Assembly: GCA_954871525.1 (NCBI GenBank)
Contig: OX940861.1
Span: 36,407,201 to 36,471,200, forward strand
Length of the DNA stretch: 64,000 nucleotides
Origin: Parietaria judaica
Taxonomy: Eukaryota > Streptophyta > Magnoliopsida > Rosales > Urticaceae
Direction: 5' to 3'
Shown here piece after piece: positions 26,301 through 36,880 of this stretch. Within the stretch, counting starts at the first letter, position 1. Each line of letters begins with the position of its first letter. Both the position numbers and the translations under genes were made by a program. The notes under the pieces are model-generated. The model was not told where the DNA came from and searched no databases. It was given only the letters and a program-made list of their open reading frames with translations.

Positions 26301-26669
26301 ATCGGCATCGTCGGGATCGGCACCTTCGGGACCTTGAGCTCCGTATTCGGCACCTTCCCGTAACATGAGGTTGAAAAAAGGATCGTTATTTCCCCCCCTA
26401 CATTGAGCCACCGCGTCGGCCAACTCTGGGGGCACACGGTCGGGATTGGCGTGGTGCTGGGCCACCGCCCGGACTAGACTAGGTCTTAGAGACCGTACTG
26501 TATCGTCGGGATAATTTGGATTGTGAGGGGAAGGGAATAGTTCTGCCGGTAGCCTAACGGGAATGTAGTCGTCGGGACAAGTATCCGATGTTCCCCCTTG
26601 TAGAAATTGGGGTTGCAAATTCCTGGCCGCCCTTCGACCCCCGGAACTACCGCCGCTTCTTCGAGACAT
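23370..26669 (-). CDS. hAT transposase (BED zinc finger, hATC dimerisation domain)
   Basis: Two exons (26669-26128 and 25281-23370) join in phase to an 817-residue protein. The donor is GG|GTAAT and the acceptor TAG|GG. The first 180 residues are low-complexity, rich in Asp, Pro and Arg. A BED-type zinc finger follows at about residues 205-243 (C-x2-C, then H239 and C243). Next come conserved hAT blocks (TTDLWSG, HYVDENW, CHIINLI, RWNSTYLML), and the C-terminal dimerisation domain at about 700-800 ends with PISSVASESAFS and DRRASTTPTHLEQAVVLNDW. The enzyme would cut out and reinsert the surrounding element. No stop or frameshift is seen. Confidence 0.93.
25282..26127 (-). repeat. hAT transposase intron with two sets of direct repeats
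   Basis: A block of about 68 bp containing GTTTCTGATGTGGAAGATC is present at about 25698-25770 and again at 25885-25951, essentially identical. A shorter unit containing GAACTCCCCGAGGTTCC is present at about 25461 and 25542. The remainder is made of TTAATTAAT-type AT-rich sequence. These repeats are spliced out of the transposase and code for nothing evident. Confidence 0.8.
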
Positions 26670-27100
26670 AATGATAGAACTTTAGGAATTTAGAAAATTG
26701 GAACTTTGGAACTTTAGAACTTTGGAACTTTGGAGATTGAGAGTGGAAAAAACTTGGAGAGTTGAGAGAATTTGAGAGAGAGTTGAGAGATTGTTGGTGA
26801 GGAAATGAGGGAGGAAGAGGTGGTATTTATAGGGTTTTAGGAGAGGGTGGGGTGGGTGAATAATTATTGTGGTGGGTGAAGTGGGTGAATAATTGTGAGG
26901 AGAAAGTGGGTGAAAAAATTTTGAAATTTGAAATTTTAGGGTTGGAATTCGAGTAAAGTGGGTAATAATTGTGGTTGGGGAATAAATTTCGGGTAAAAAT
27001 TGTGTTATTTTCGCCACCAACAAACACAACTTTTCACTCTCCTCGGATCGATGACGTGGCGTAATCTCAGCCACACGATCAACCCCTCGGATCGATGACG
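26670..27100 (-). promoter_or_regulatory. Upstream region of the hAT transposase
   Basis: This stretch precedes the transposase start codon on the minus strand and continues to the subterminal array. It contains GGAACTTT-type repeats near 26690-26745 and two copies of CCTCGGATCGATGACGTGG (about 27039 and 27084). Open frames in it are composed of these simple sequences and are not convincing genes. Confidence 0.5.
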
Positions 27101-27104
27101 TGGT

Positions 27105-27205
27105 CGTCGCGACTCGCACTCCTCGTCGCGACGAATCGCGACTTTTGCCGCCTGCGTCGCGACGCGTCGCGACTCGCACTGTAGGCGTCGCGACGCGTCG
27201 CGTCG
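27105..27205. repeat. Right subterminal array of TCGCGA
   Basis: Six TCGCGA palindromes lie within 100 bp next to the right terminus, mirroring the left array. They are probable transposase-binding sites. Confidence 0.8.
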
Positions 27206-27245
27206 TGATTGGCGACGTCGTGTGCACAGGTCTAAGTGTAAGAAT

Positions 27246-27787
27246 GGGAAACTTGAAAAAATGTCACAAAAAAACACCATAATTCAAGTTTTGAACCCAT
27301 ATTGAAAAAATACATGTTTCTAAACTTTGTCCAATTTTAGACGATTTTACCCCTAATTAATTAACCCCACTTCAATTAACCCAAATAATTAATTTGGGAT
27401 TTTTACCTTTTTTTCCCCTTTTCCTCTTCTCCCTTCTTCTTTCTTCCGACCCTTCCCAAACAGAACAACTCGAACTCGAACTCGACCCTTCCCCTTCAAC
27501 GCTCGAACAACTCGACCCACACAGAACTCGATTAACACAGAACTCGACCCTTCCCCTCTTCCGACCACCGAACCACGTCCTCTCCGTGAGTCTGAACCGT
27601 CGCGAGTCCGCCGTACGCACGTCCTCTCCGTGAGTCCGCCGTGAGTCTCCCTTCTCCTCTCGTTCATTTTCGTCTGATTTTGCATGAGGTTCGTTCGTTT
27701 TCTCTATGATTCTTTTGATTGATTTAGCTTGGTTTGATTTCTGGTTGGTTTGCTTTTATGCTAGGGTTTATTTTTCTTCACTAAGTT
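27246..27787 (+). repeat. Left terminal inverted repeat of the Mutator-like element
   Basis: Its inverse copy is 36078-36620. In the outermost 110 bp only one difference is seen (GTCCAA against GCCCAA). The interior is CT-rich with CTCGACCC repeats and looks like a promoter and 5' leader for the gene reading inward, as is usual for autonomous Mutator-like elements. Confidence 0.92.
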
Positions 27788-28402
27788 GACCACGTTCATC
27801 TCCCTGACCACAAACGCACACCCGTTTTCCACTCTTCTCCCCAAATCAAAACCCAAATTTATACCTCCTCCCCAAATCGCGAAACCCTAATCGTGCTCTG
27901 AATCTCCGCCCAACCAACGACCACAGCAACCCACAACGACCTCTCCGACGACGACCACAGCCTCTCCGACGACGAACACAACGACCTCCGCCCAGACCAC
28001 GACCACAGCACCCACGACGATAGCGAGTTCCAAAGTCAGTAAGGTTCGTTTCTAAAGTCAGTGAGGTTTCATTTACTTTTCAATGTATGATTGGTTTGAT
28101 TTACAATGTTAGGGGTTTCAAAGTATGATTTAGGGTTTGATTTGCATTTAGAATTAGTATGTGTGTTGCATTTATGGTTTCGTGGGTTGATGCTGTGTTT
28201 AGGAATCAGTATTTAGTGTTTTGGAATTCTTGATGTTGTGAATTGGTTGTAGTGGAACTTGTGCATTCCATCTGTTTGATAAAATGTCTAAATTAGGGTC
28301 TGTTTTACAGAGGAAAAAACATGTTTCTTGCATTTTTAGGGAAGTTTTAGGGGATGATTTTATCGATTATTTATCATGTTTTATTTGCGTTATGATTCGC
28401 AG

Positions 28403-31400
28403 ATGGATTACGTAGTTGGTGAAACCGAGCGACATTCACATCGAGTGTGGTACCGCGGCAGCACTCGTTTAGACAACATCATCAAGTCTTTCCGAGAAAA
28501 TAATCTGTTGGAAAGGGTGCTTGCTACTCCGTTCGGCCAGTTCTTTGTAGAGCCCCGTCGTAAATTTTCGGGTGCACTGGTCCATCAAGTTCTTTGTCGC
28601 AGAATTCCATCTCCCAGGTCCGATGAACTTCTGTTCAAAATCAATAAAATTATATGTAAATTCGGCCCTCGTGAGCTTGTTGCCGTCACCGGCTTAAAAC
28701 TCAACGACAAAGTGACGAAAAAACGACCGAATTCGCAAAAACTTTTATTGGCTTCTTATTTCCCCGACGTAAAAAATAAGATAACGTATGGCGATTTGGA
28801 GAAGACGTTGACGGAGTGCACTGACCCCGAAGATGTATACAAGCTCGGGCTTTGTTGTTTTGTTGAGGGGGTGCTTTTGGGGACGCCACCGGATAAGTTT
28901 GTCCATCACGAGCATTTGGAAGATGTAGACGACGTGGATTACTTTTTATCCAAACCATGGGGCGAGTTGGTTTGGAATGTATCCGCCAAGTCCTTTTGTC
29001 GGGAAATTAATAAAGGCCGAGCAAAATCCAAAGGCGATGGCAAGTACTTATACCCCAAGTACGAGTTGACCGGATACGCCCCGATGCTTCAAGCTTGGGC
29101 GTGCAAAGTGGTCCCGCAGCTAGAAACCCTTGCTTCTACCATGAAGCAAATATCTTCCACTGCAGTGGGTAATGTGCTCGACGATGACAATGTAAGTTTT
29201 CGTACTTTTTTTTAGTTATTTCGAGGACAGTTTGTAGTAATAAATATTATTTTATTTAGCTATAGTAAGTGTGTTTTTTTTAATGTATGAAGGTGGAGGT
29301 GCTCCCTTACATTGTAGCAGGGCGTGAAGAGGAGAACATGTCACCTTCAAAGGGCGTTTCCACACCAAGTTCTCCGTCGAAGCAGCCATCAGCCCGGTCT
29401 AGAGATGGACATGAAACAGAGGTACCGCTGCCCCCTCGTCACTCAATTGAGTCCTCAAGCATAATCAAGATGCTTGATGACATTAAGAAAAAACAAGAGG
29501 CCGAAGCTGCAAAATTTGACGAATTTTTACGGAAACAAGAAGTGCAAGAGGCAAATATCCTTGACTTGGTACGTTATATTTATATTCGTACATTTATTAT
29601 ACATAATTTTACCAATAGCTATATTTTGTTGAATATGTAATAATGAAATGTTGAATTGTATTTTTTTTTGGCAGACCAAGAAAACAAGCACAATTTTTAA
29701 GATTGTTCGTGACTTTGTTGAGTATAATCCCCATCTCAAACAAATGCCGATCCCCAAGAAACACCCACCTACCGACCCCACACCACCTCCCAAGCAACCC
29801 GACCCAGCCACCGAGCCCAGCTCGAAAAGATCAAAACCGAGTCCTACAGGAAGCATATCCCACAAGAACCTTGACCCGATCCCGAAGAAATCAAACCCGA
29901 GTCCCAAGAAACCCGACCCATCTCCGGAAACAAGCCCACGGAAACATTACCCAACAAGAAGCACGACCCCCAAGAAATCCGACCCATCTCCCGAGAAGAC
30001 CAAAGAACCCCGAAGCCTCAAGAAAGCCGTCGCAATAAAGAGCCTTGCCCGGAGCCCGAAGAAACCAAACCCGAGTCCCAAGAAACCCGAGTCCCAAGAA
30101 ACCCAGAGCCCGAAGAAACCAAGAAAGCAATGCCAAGAAAGCAGTATCCGACAAGAAGCAGTATCCGACACATCTCCGGAGCCAAGCCCACGGAAGCAGT
30201 ATCCGACAAGAAGCACGACCCCGAAGAAAGCAGTCGCAATAAAGAGCCCGCAACGTGTTAGAGCCCGGAAAGGGGTTATCTTGACGCAATCTCAGCCATC
30301 TCCGCAATCTCAGCCATCTCAGGGATCTCCGAGTGAAAACATAATGTTCGATGCATTGATTCATGAGATAGAGCACGAAGATACGAACCAACCCTCTCAA
30401 GAAATAATTGTCTCTCCCCTTGTTCCGATACCAGTGCAGATAGTAGATCCAATTGAGGTTGCGGATGACTCGCCGTTGATGGAGACGCCACCGGCGAAGA
30501 GGAAACGGAAGGCCCCAAATATGGATGACTTTACCAACCCGGACACTGAGACGCTGAAAAGGAGATCGGAACCGTACGTGTTCAAAGTTGTCGTACCGCC
30601 TACGAAGAGCCATCTCACCGCATTGAAAAGGTGGATTAAACAAGGGACACCCGAAAAGTGGAAGTGCATACAAGGAGAGGAGAATGGAAGCTGGTTTACG
30701 GAACTACTAACTCCACGTACATGGATTAATACTACGGTATTTTCTAAACTTTGCAATATTTGTTCTTTGGGTTAATGTAGGAAAATATGGGACAATTATT
30801 GTGTTAACCAGGGACAATTTTTGCGTAAAATATGGGACAGTTAGTGTGTTAACCAGGGACAAAAAATTTTGGGCAGTTTATATCTAATTATTGGTTATAC
30901 TTTGTCTTTTTGCAGCACATTGATGCAGTGATGTGTTTGTTTCGACGTCGTCGTCGAAGCGTGTATTTCAAAGGATATAAACAGCATATCACGAACATGT
31001 GTCCGTACTGGACGAGCTCGCTCATGGAGAAAATGCAACGATGGAAAGAGGACCCAAGTTGCGATCCTAAACTAGCCCAGATGAAATGGGCTGTAACCGG
31101 CGATCATGAAACTGCCCATGCGAGTTGGAAAAATCTAGAAAACATATGTTTCGTCGTGAATGTCCGAGAATCGCATTGGGTTTGTCTAGTTGCTGATTTG
31201 AAATATTGGAGGCTGGAAGTCTACGATAGTGATCCTTGGTGTTGCAGTGACAGCTGTCTCGAATCGTCGCTAGAACACTTAGGCAGCGGTATAATTGGGA
31301 TGCTTAAGATATGCGGATGCACTACTATGCACTTGAATGCTGCTGCTAAACCATTCAAGGTTGTGCGTATGAAAAGTCACGTTGTTCCGGTAGCGAAAAG

Positions 31401-31639
31401 AAAGTAAGTAATTATGTTTGAAAGAAGGAAGATATATTTACTTCTAATTGAAACTCGCTAATAGTTTTTTTTTTTTCAGCGGCGATTGTGGCATATTCGC
31501 ATTGAAGCATGTGGAAAACATCATGCATGGCGAGCCAATGATTGAAGTCCACAGCGACAATATCAAAGATTTTAGAGCGGCATATGCTGTTGATGTGTGG
31601 TTAGGCAACGAAAGAGTGGTGAATAACATTTGTCCTTGA
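28403..31639 (+). CDS. DUF1985 and Ulp1 (C48) cysteine protease protein of the Mutator-like element
   Basis: Five exons (28403-29191, 29293-29568, 29675-30736, 30916-31403, 31480-31639) give an open 924-residue protein. The start ATG directly follows a leader-intron acceptor (CGCAG|ATG). Residues about 50-210 form a DUF1985 domain (RRKFSGALVHQVL, FGPRELVAVTGLKL). A charged, probably coiled stretch follows (exon 2), then a long Pro/Lys/Ser-rich linker of PKKPxPSP units (exon 3). The C-terminus is a Ulp1-type SUMO/ubiquitin-like protease with His in RESHWV (about 796), Asp in VYDSDP (about 813) and Cys in NGDCGIF (875), so the catalytic residues are present. Its role is unknown. DUF1985 is shared with VANC anti-silencing proteins of VANDAL elements, which suggests a comparable job. 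Confidence 0.9.
30785..30865 (+). repeat. GGGACA words in the last long intron of the Ulp1 gene
   Basis: Four GGGACA words lie in this intron within (A/C)CAGGGACAA and TATGGGACA contexts, alternating with GTGTTAACC. They match the array downstream of the gene. Confidence 0.85.
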
Positions 31640-31679
31640 CTTAATCTATTGTAAGCTAAAGAATTCAGTATAAACACTT

Positions 31680-32375
31680 GTCCCGGTTTTGTGTAAACCA
31701 AGGACATGTTTTTAAGTTTAGTCGGGACAACTTTTGTCTTAACCAGGGACAATATAATGTAAGTCCTTGGCATTAATCATCGTAAGTAGGGACAATATTG
31801 TTGAAAAATATGGGACAAGTTTTGTGTAAACTAGGACAAGTTTTTGTCTTCACCAGGGACAGGTTTTTATGTTTACCAGGGACAGTTATTGTGCTGTCGA
31901 GGGACAATTTTTGTATAAAACACGGGACAATTGTTGAAAAATATGGGACAGTTATAATGTAAGTCCTTGGCATTAGTCATCGTAAGTAGGGACAATATTG
32001 TTGAAAAATATGGGACAGGTTTTGTGTAAACCAGGACAAGTTTTTGTCTTCACCAGGGACAGGTTTTTATGTTTACCAGGGACAGTTATTGTGCTATCGA
32101 GGGACAATTTTTGTATAAAACACGGGACAATTTTTGAAAAATATGGGACAGTTATAATGTAAGTCCTTGGCATTAATCATCGTAAGTAGGGACAATATTT
32201 GGGAAAAATATGGGACAGGTTTTGTGTAAACCAGGACAAGTTATTGTCTTCACCAGGGACAGGTTTTTATGTTTACCATGGACAGTTATTGTGCTGTCGA
32301 GGGACAATTTTTGTATAAAACACGGGACAATTGTTGAAAAATATGGGACAATTTTTTTATATTCCGAGGGACAAT
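31680..32375 (+). repeat. Central GGGACA array between the convergent genes
   Basis: I count 23 GGGACA words, all on the plus strand, between the stop of the Ulp1 gene and the end of MURA. They are organised in a higher-order repeat of about 200 bp, with units starting near 31773, 31973 and 32173 and a partial unit on each side. Typical contexts are ACCAGGGACA, AATATGGGACA and CGAGGGACAA. No function is visible in the coding sense; a protein-binding array is the simplest idea. Confidence 0.92.
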
Positions 32376-32397
32376 ATTCAGGCAGATTCATTCTTAC

Positions 32398-32639
32398 TTA
32401 AAAATTCCGGCAAAATATATTCCACAAAATATATTTCATAAAATATATATTCAGGCATATACATGTAATAATTCCACAAAATCCTACGAATAATTCCACA
32501 TAATATATTCCACAAAATATTTTCCACATAATATATTCCACAAAATATATTCCACATAATATATTCCACAAATAATTCCACAAAATATTTTCCACAAAAT
32601 ATATTCCCCCCTTTCGTTCCTACGAATAATTCCACACAA
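32398..32639 (+). repeat. TTCCACA(A/T)AATAT minisatellite
   Basis: About 16 copies of TTCCACA spaced 10-20 bp apart by AAATATA or TAATATA follow the GGGACA array and run to the MURA stop codon. It is a separate array from the GGGACA words and lies in the probable 3' untranslated region of MURA. Confidence 0.85.
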
Positions 32640-35206
32640 TTACCCCCTTGATTTACATGTTACTCGGTTATGACCTAGCACTCCACAGTTCGAGCACTTT
32701 CTACGCTCTACAATGATTTCACCTTGCGACGGTCGACGCTTTGTCGGACGCCTTCCCCCCTTTTGTTTCTTTGGACGACCTGCCCGTTTTCTCTCTAGGG
32801 GAACTCCAACATGAATGTTCTTCAAATGTTCTGGGAGCACCCAATTACACTCATCACCAACTGGATATATCACACCTTCGTAGCAACTCCTTCAATTTAA
32901 AAACAAGATAGTTAAATAAAACAACAAACAATAGATCAAAAAAGGAAAAACTTAAACATATACCTGTACGTCTCGAGCAAATAAAACGGCGAACAATATG
33001 TGTAGTTGCCTAAATTGCGTTTGAGGGCAGCAGCCGCAACGTGAACGCAAGGAATACCAATTGCTTGGAACTCGCCACATTCACACTCTTTTGTCCTTAG
33101 ATCTACAACGAAACTTCCCGACGGTGTAATGACTTCGAATTCAAGCGTATCGAGATTATGAATAGTTAACAGTCGCGCTGCATCAAGGGTGTCTTTCAAC
33201 TCTTTCTCGAGTTTGGGTACAAGAGTTGAAGTGTTATTTTGACCTACGGTTCGCTTCTCATAAAACCAATGTTGGAGAGTAAACCGAAGGTATTCAAACA
33301 TATTTGTTATCGGAAATGTCCTGGCAATCTTAAGAACAGAGTTAACACTTTCCGCATAATTACTCGTCATGGCGTCGTACCTGTTACCGCCGAAATGAAT
33401 ACGTGTCCAATACGGAAAGCCAATTTCTTCCATATATACTGCTACATCGGGGTAATGGTTCCTCAACAAGTTCCAGTAGTATTGAAAGTCGCTCATCCGA
33501 AAAGCGTACGCAGCATTAAACACCAATTTGGTCGGATCTTCACTTTTAAACGTATGGATGATGTTCCTTTTGAGGTGGGCCCAACAAAAACCGTGATGAG
33601 CATGAGGGAAAATGGTCTTCACCGCAAAAATTATACTGTCGTGCCTATCGGAAATAATGGCTAGATCTTCAACGGGCCCGATGGCTTCCTTTAACTTCGT
33701 CAGAAAATAAACCCAAGAGTCATTGTCTTCAATATCTACAACTCCATACGCGATAGGAAACAACCTTGTTTCACCATCAAGTGCCACCGCCGTTAACAAT
33801 TGACCACCATACTTGCTCTTGATGAAGGTGCCATCCACGCATATCATTGGCCGACACGTTTTAAATCCTTGTAAACAAACTCCAACGGCAGCAAAGGCAT
33901 ATTTGAAACGACCCGCTTCCATCACAAAATCAGTTATCGATCCCAAATTCTTTTCCTCCATCACATGCAAGTAGCGTGGTAACTTCGAGTACGAATCCTC
34001 AGGTGTGCCCATTGCGTATGCCATGGCTTTTTCTTTGCATCTCCATGCCTTCTCATATGTTAGCTCAACACCGTAATGCCTTTTCAAATCTTCTTGCAAA
34101 GCCTTTGGCGTGAACGGTGAGCCCGTAGTAGAAAACTTATCCTTATAAATATGCCCAACAACTCGGGGAGCTGCTTGCTTATGCTCTAGCTGACAACGAT
34201 CAAGGGAGCAAGTATGTTCGTGGACAAACCGAGTTATCTTATACAATGGTGCGGTTTTAATAAGTACCCGTGCATTCAATTTCCACGTGCATGTATTGTC
34301 CTTGCACCTCACATGCCATAATTCCGGGTTAGATTTGGATACTCTAAACTGAAAGTTATTTTTAATCGCGTGAATTGACAGTTTAATCTGCAACTCCTTC
34401 AAATTTTTAAATATCTTTCCCTCTGAAAACTCAAACAATGTACCTTTACACGACGACTCGGGATATGACTGTAAATCCTCCGCATAAAACCGTGGGTCAA
34501 CCCATAAACGGTCATCCACATCTTGCGTCGGGGTCGGGAAATACTCGGGCACATCGCTTCGGGCATCAGAAGAAGATGGGAACTCGGGCACGGTACTTTG
34601 GGGATTTGAAGAGGATGGGAAGTCGGGCATGGTACTTTGGGGATTTGAAGAGGATGGAAACTCGGGCACGGGACTTCGATGTCTTCGAGATGGTTCAAAA
34701 TCAGGGACTAGCTGGACATCAACGTCCACGATGGCATCATTGTCGTCTGCTAAATGAACTTCGTGAAAAACCTTTTCTTCACACCGCTCTGAAGATGGCA
34801 TTACAATTAACTTTTTCAATACCGGAGTTACGTAGAGTATGTTCTTTCCACGGCGAACAATATCAAGTATCTGACGATCAACATCCAACTCAACAGGTCG
34901 ACATCCGTGCTGCAACAGTTTTACCTCGATTCTGAGATCATACACCCGCTCATCCACCCCAAGTCTTTCATACAACTGATCCATCAACTGTGTGTGACTA
35001 ATGTCCATCGGCGCTAAGAAAAAACTATTCTTCGCATTGGTGTAGTTCCACTTCTCATTTTCATGAACCCACTCGCCATCATATTCGAAATATACATCCA
35101 AATCTGTTTTCACGGGAAAGTACAAAATCAATTAAGAAAAAGCAAGGACAATCACAAAAAAAATTGACATAAATAAGAATCAAATCATACCCATTGGTTT
35201 TGACAT
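32640..35206 (-). CDS. MURA-type Mutator transposase
   Basis: Three exons, 35206-35191, 35103-32964 and 32889-32640, yield an open 801-residue protein. A tiny first exon supplies MSKPM and joins to DLDVYFEYDGEW through GG|GTATG and ACAG|AT borders. The N-terminus is PB1-like. A low-complexity PEFPSSSNPQST repeat follows at about 160-215, then the MuDR zinc-binding domain (WHVRCKDNTCTWKL). The DDE core has Asp in CVDGTFIKSKYGG (about 429), Asp in IISDRHDS (about 489) and a likely Glu in SNYAESVNS (about 590). A SWIM zinc finger lies near 682 (CECGEFQAIGIPCVHV), and the C-terminus carries a basic stretch and a CCHC knuckle (CSNCGVLGHNRVTC). It would mobilise the element. Confidence 0.95.
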
Positions 35207-35299
35207 GGTGCCGATGGGTCTATGACAATGTTGAAAAGAAACTCTAAACGAAAATCTGAAACAAAAGAGAAGAATGTTAATCGTACAACCTCCCACAAA

Positions 35300-35935
35300 A
35301 CTGCCCACAAAACTGCCCAGAAAACTGTCCCTAAATAACCCAAAACTGTCCCCGAAATCCAAATTACTGTCCCCAAAAAATGAAGAAACTGTCCCAATAC
35401 AACCTTCAAGTGATCTGCCCAGAAAACTGTCCCTAAAATACCAAAAACTGTCCCCGAAATCCAAATTACTGTCCCCAAAAAATGAAGAAACTGTCCCAAT
35501 ACAACCTTCAAGTGATCTGCCCAGAAAACTGTCCCTAAAATACCAAAAACTGTCCCCGAAATCCAAATTACTGTCCCCAAAAAATGAAGAAACTGTCCCA
35601 ATACAACCTTCAAGTGATCTGCCCAGAAAACTGTCCCTAAAATACCAAAAACTGTCCCAAAAATGCAAATTACTGTCCCCAAGGATCATAAGAAACTGTC
35701 CCAAGAATGTGACTCATACCACCTTCAAGTGAACTGCCCACAAAACTGTCCCTAAATTACCAAAAACTGTCCCCAAAATGCAAATTACTGTCCCCAAGGA
35801 TCATAAGAAACTGTCCCAAGAACGTGACTCATACAACCTTCAAGAGAACTACCCAGAAAACTGTCCCTAAATTACCAAAAAGTGTCCCTAGAATGCAAAA
35901 TACTGTCCCTTAGATCTGAAGAAACTGTCCCGATT
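35300..35935 (-). repeat. Upstream GGGACA array (102-bp units) of MURA
   Basis: I count 24 TGTCCC words on the plus strand, which is GGGACA in the MURA reading direction. The first units, starting at 35313, 35415, 35517 and 35619, repeat every 102 bp; later units are slightly longer. Each holds four words in contexts CTGTCCCTAA, CTGTCCCCGAA, CTGTCCCCAAA and CTGTCCCAA. The flanking sequence is unrelated to the central array, so only the hexamer is shared. Confidence 0.92.
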
Positions 35936-36077
35936 CCTCAACATCGAACCCCAACCTCCCAAGTCCACGCCAAAAAACTGTAACAAAGTTCCTAACAAAA
36001 CCTTCCAGAGAAAAAAACCTAAACTTCATGCAACTTAATGAAGAAAAATACCAAAACTAACAAGGATTCCATATCCT

Positions 36078-36620
36078 AACTTAGTGAAGAAAAATAAACC
36101 CTAGCATAAAAGCAAACCAACCAGAAATCAAACCAAGCTAAATCAATCGAAAGAATCATAGAGAAAACGAACGAACCTCATGCAAAATCAGACGAAAATG
36201 AACGAGAGGAGAAGGGAGACTCACGGCGGACTCACGGAGAGGACGTGCGTACGGCGGACTCGCGACGGTTCGGACTCACGGAGAGGACGTGGTTCGGTGG
36301 TCGGAAGAGGGGAAGGGTCGAGTTCTGTGTTAATCGAGTTCTGTGTGGGTCGAGTTGTTCGAGCGTTGAAGGGGAAGGGTCGAGTTCGAGTTCGAGTTGT
36401 TCTGTTTGGGAAGGGTCGGAAGAAAGAAGAGGGGAGAAGAGGAAAAGGGGAAAAAAAAGGTAAAAATCCCAAATTAATTATTTGGGTTAATTGAAGTGGG
36501 GTTAATTAATTAGGGGTAAAATCGTCTAAAATTGGGCAAAGTTTAGAAACATGTATTTTTTCAATATGGGTTCAAAACTTGAATTATGGTGTTTTTTTGT
36601 GACATTTTTTCAAGTTTCCC
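36078..36620 (-). repeat. Right terminal inverted repeat of the Mutator-like element
   Basis: This is the inverse of 27246-27787. It probably supplies promoter and leader sequence for MURA, which reads inward from this side on the minus strand. Open frames in it mirror those in the left repeat and are not genes. Confidence 0.92.
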
Positions 36621-36756
36621 GTAAGAATATGTGACACTATTAGCTAAGTTTACATGTGTTAAAGGGGTACACATTTGCGTCCCATAGAATTTGAACCCGG
36701 GACCTCTTCAAGAGACATATAATGGAGTTACCACTAGGTCAAACATGTTGTAAATG
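36621..36756 (-). repeat. SINE head with tRNA-like A and B boxes
   Basis: On the minus strand this reads an A-box-like TGACCTAGTGGTAAC, then a B box GGGTTCAAATTC, then body sequence that continues at 22786 leftwards. It is the 5' part of the copy broken by the hAT and Mutator-like insertions. The tRNA-like promoter boxes identify a tRNA-derived SINE transcribed by RNA polymerase III. Confidence 0.78.
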
Positions 36757-36880
36757 TGTGCCCCCGTTACATATTGTAAATTTAGCCAATAGTGTCACCT
36801 GTTCTTATACTGAATATATCTAGTAATAAGAAAGTCCATTGTAACCTTGGCTAATAGTGTCATCCGAATTAAAAATAAAA
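36757..36880 (+). repeat. Second SINE 3' part in plus orientation
   Basis: The segment TTTAGCCAATAGTGTCACCTG, then GAATATATCTAGTAAT and TTGTAACCTTGGCTAATAG, matches the 3' half of the same SINE in plus orientation, ending in an A-rich tail. It lies head to head with the copy ending at 36756. Confidence 0.7.

Larger units (their letters stand above)
22787..27234. mobile_element. Complete hAT-superfamily DNA transposon
   Basis: The ends are TAGAGCTGCACACGAC at the left and the inverse of TAGACCTGTGCACACGAC at the right. An exact 8-bp target duplication, AGTGTAAG, flanks it at 22779-22786 and 27235-27242. Between lie a single two-exon transposase on the minus strand and arrays of the palindrome TCGCGA next to both ends. 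Terminal repeats starting TAG.G.TG, 8-bp duplications and a BED/hATC transposase are diagnostic for hAT. All visible parts are intact, so the element may be autonomous. Confidence 0.95.
27246..36620. mobile_element. 9.4-kb Mutator-like element with MURA and DUF1985-Ulp1 genes
   Basis: The element starts GGGAAACTTGAAAAAATG and ends with its inverse complement. The terminal inverted repeats are about 540 bp (27246-27787 and 36078-36620) and differ at only a few positions. The 8-bp direct repeat GTAAGAAT flanks it at 27238-27245 and 36621-36628. It holds two intact genes pointing at each other: a DUF1985-Ulp1 protein (plus strand) and a MURA transposase (minus strand). Ulp1-carrying Mutator-like elements are known in plants (Kaonashi in Arabidopsis, CUMULE in melon). 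Similar repeats and open genes suggest a recent insertion that may still be autonomous. Confidence 0.95.

Noticed and set aside
26682..27227. 181-codon open frame upstream of the hAT transposase
   Set aside because: It consists of terminal TCGCGA repeats and low-complexity leader sequence and lies in the expected promoter of the transposase.
27389..27685. Arg/Ser-rich open frame in the left terminal repeat, with a near-identical one at 36180-36494
   Set aside because: It is the same sequence in both inverted repeats, is made of simple CT-rich promoter-like sequence, and has no recognisable domain.
30910..31407. Treating the protease segment as a host SUMO protease gene
   Set aside because: It splices in phase with the DUF1985 exons and lies wholly inside the Mutator-like element.
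31680..32375. CRISPR-like look of the regularly spaced GGGACA words
   Set aside because: The words are only six bases, the spacers are themselves repeated, and the DNA is a plant chromosome.
35274..35732. Long open frame of 34-residue repeats on the plus strand, and two overlapping ones on the minus strand
   Set aside because: They arise because the 102-bp tandem unit is a multiple of three; several frames are open at once and the array is explained by the repeated TGTCCC words.
27246..36620. Direct assignment to the VANDAL family
   Set aside because: VANDAL elements lack long terminal inverted repeats, while this element has about 540 bp. Only the DUF1985 and word-array features are shared.
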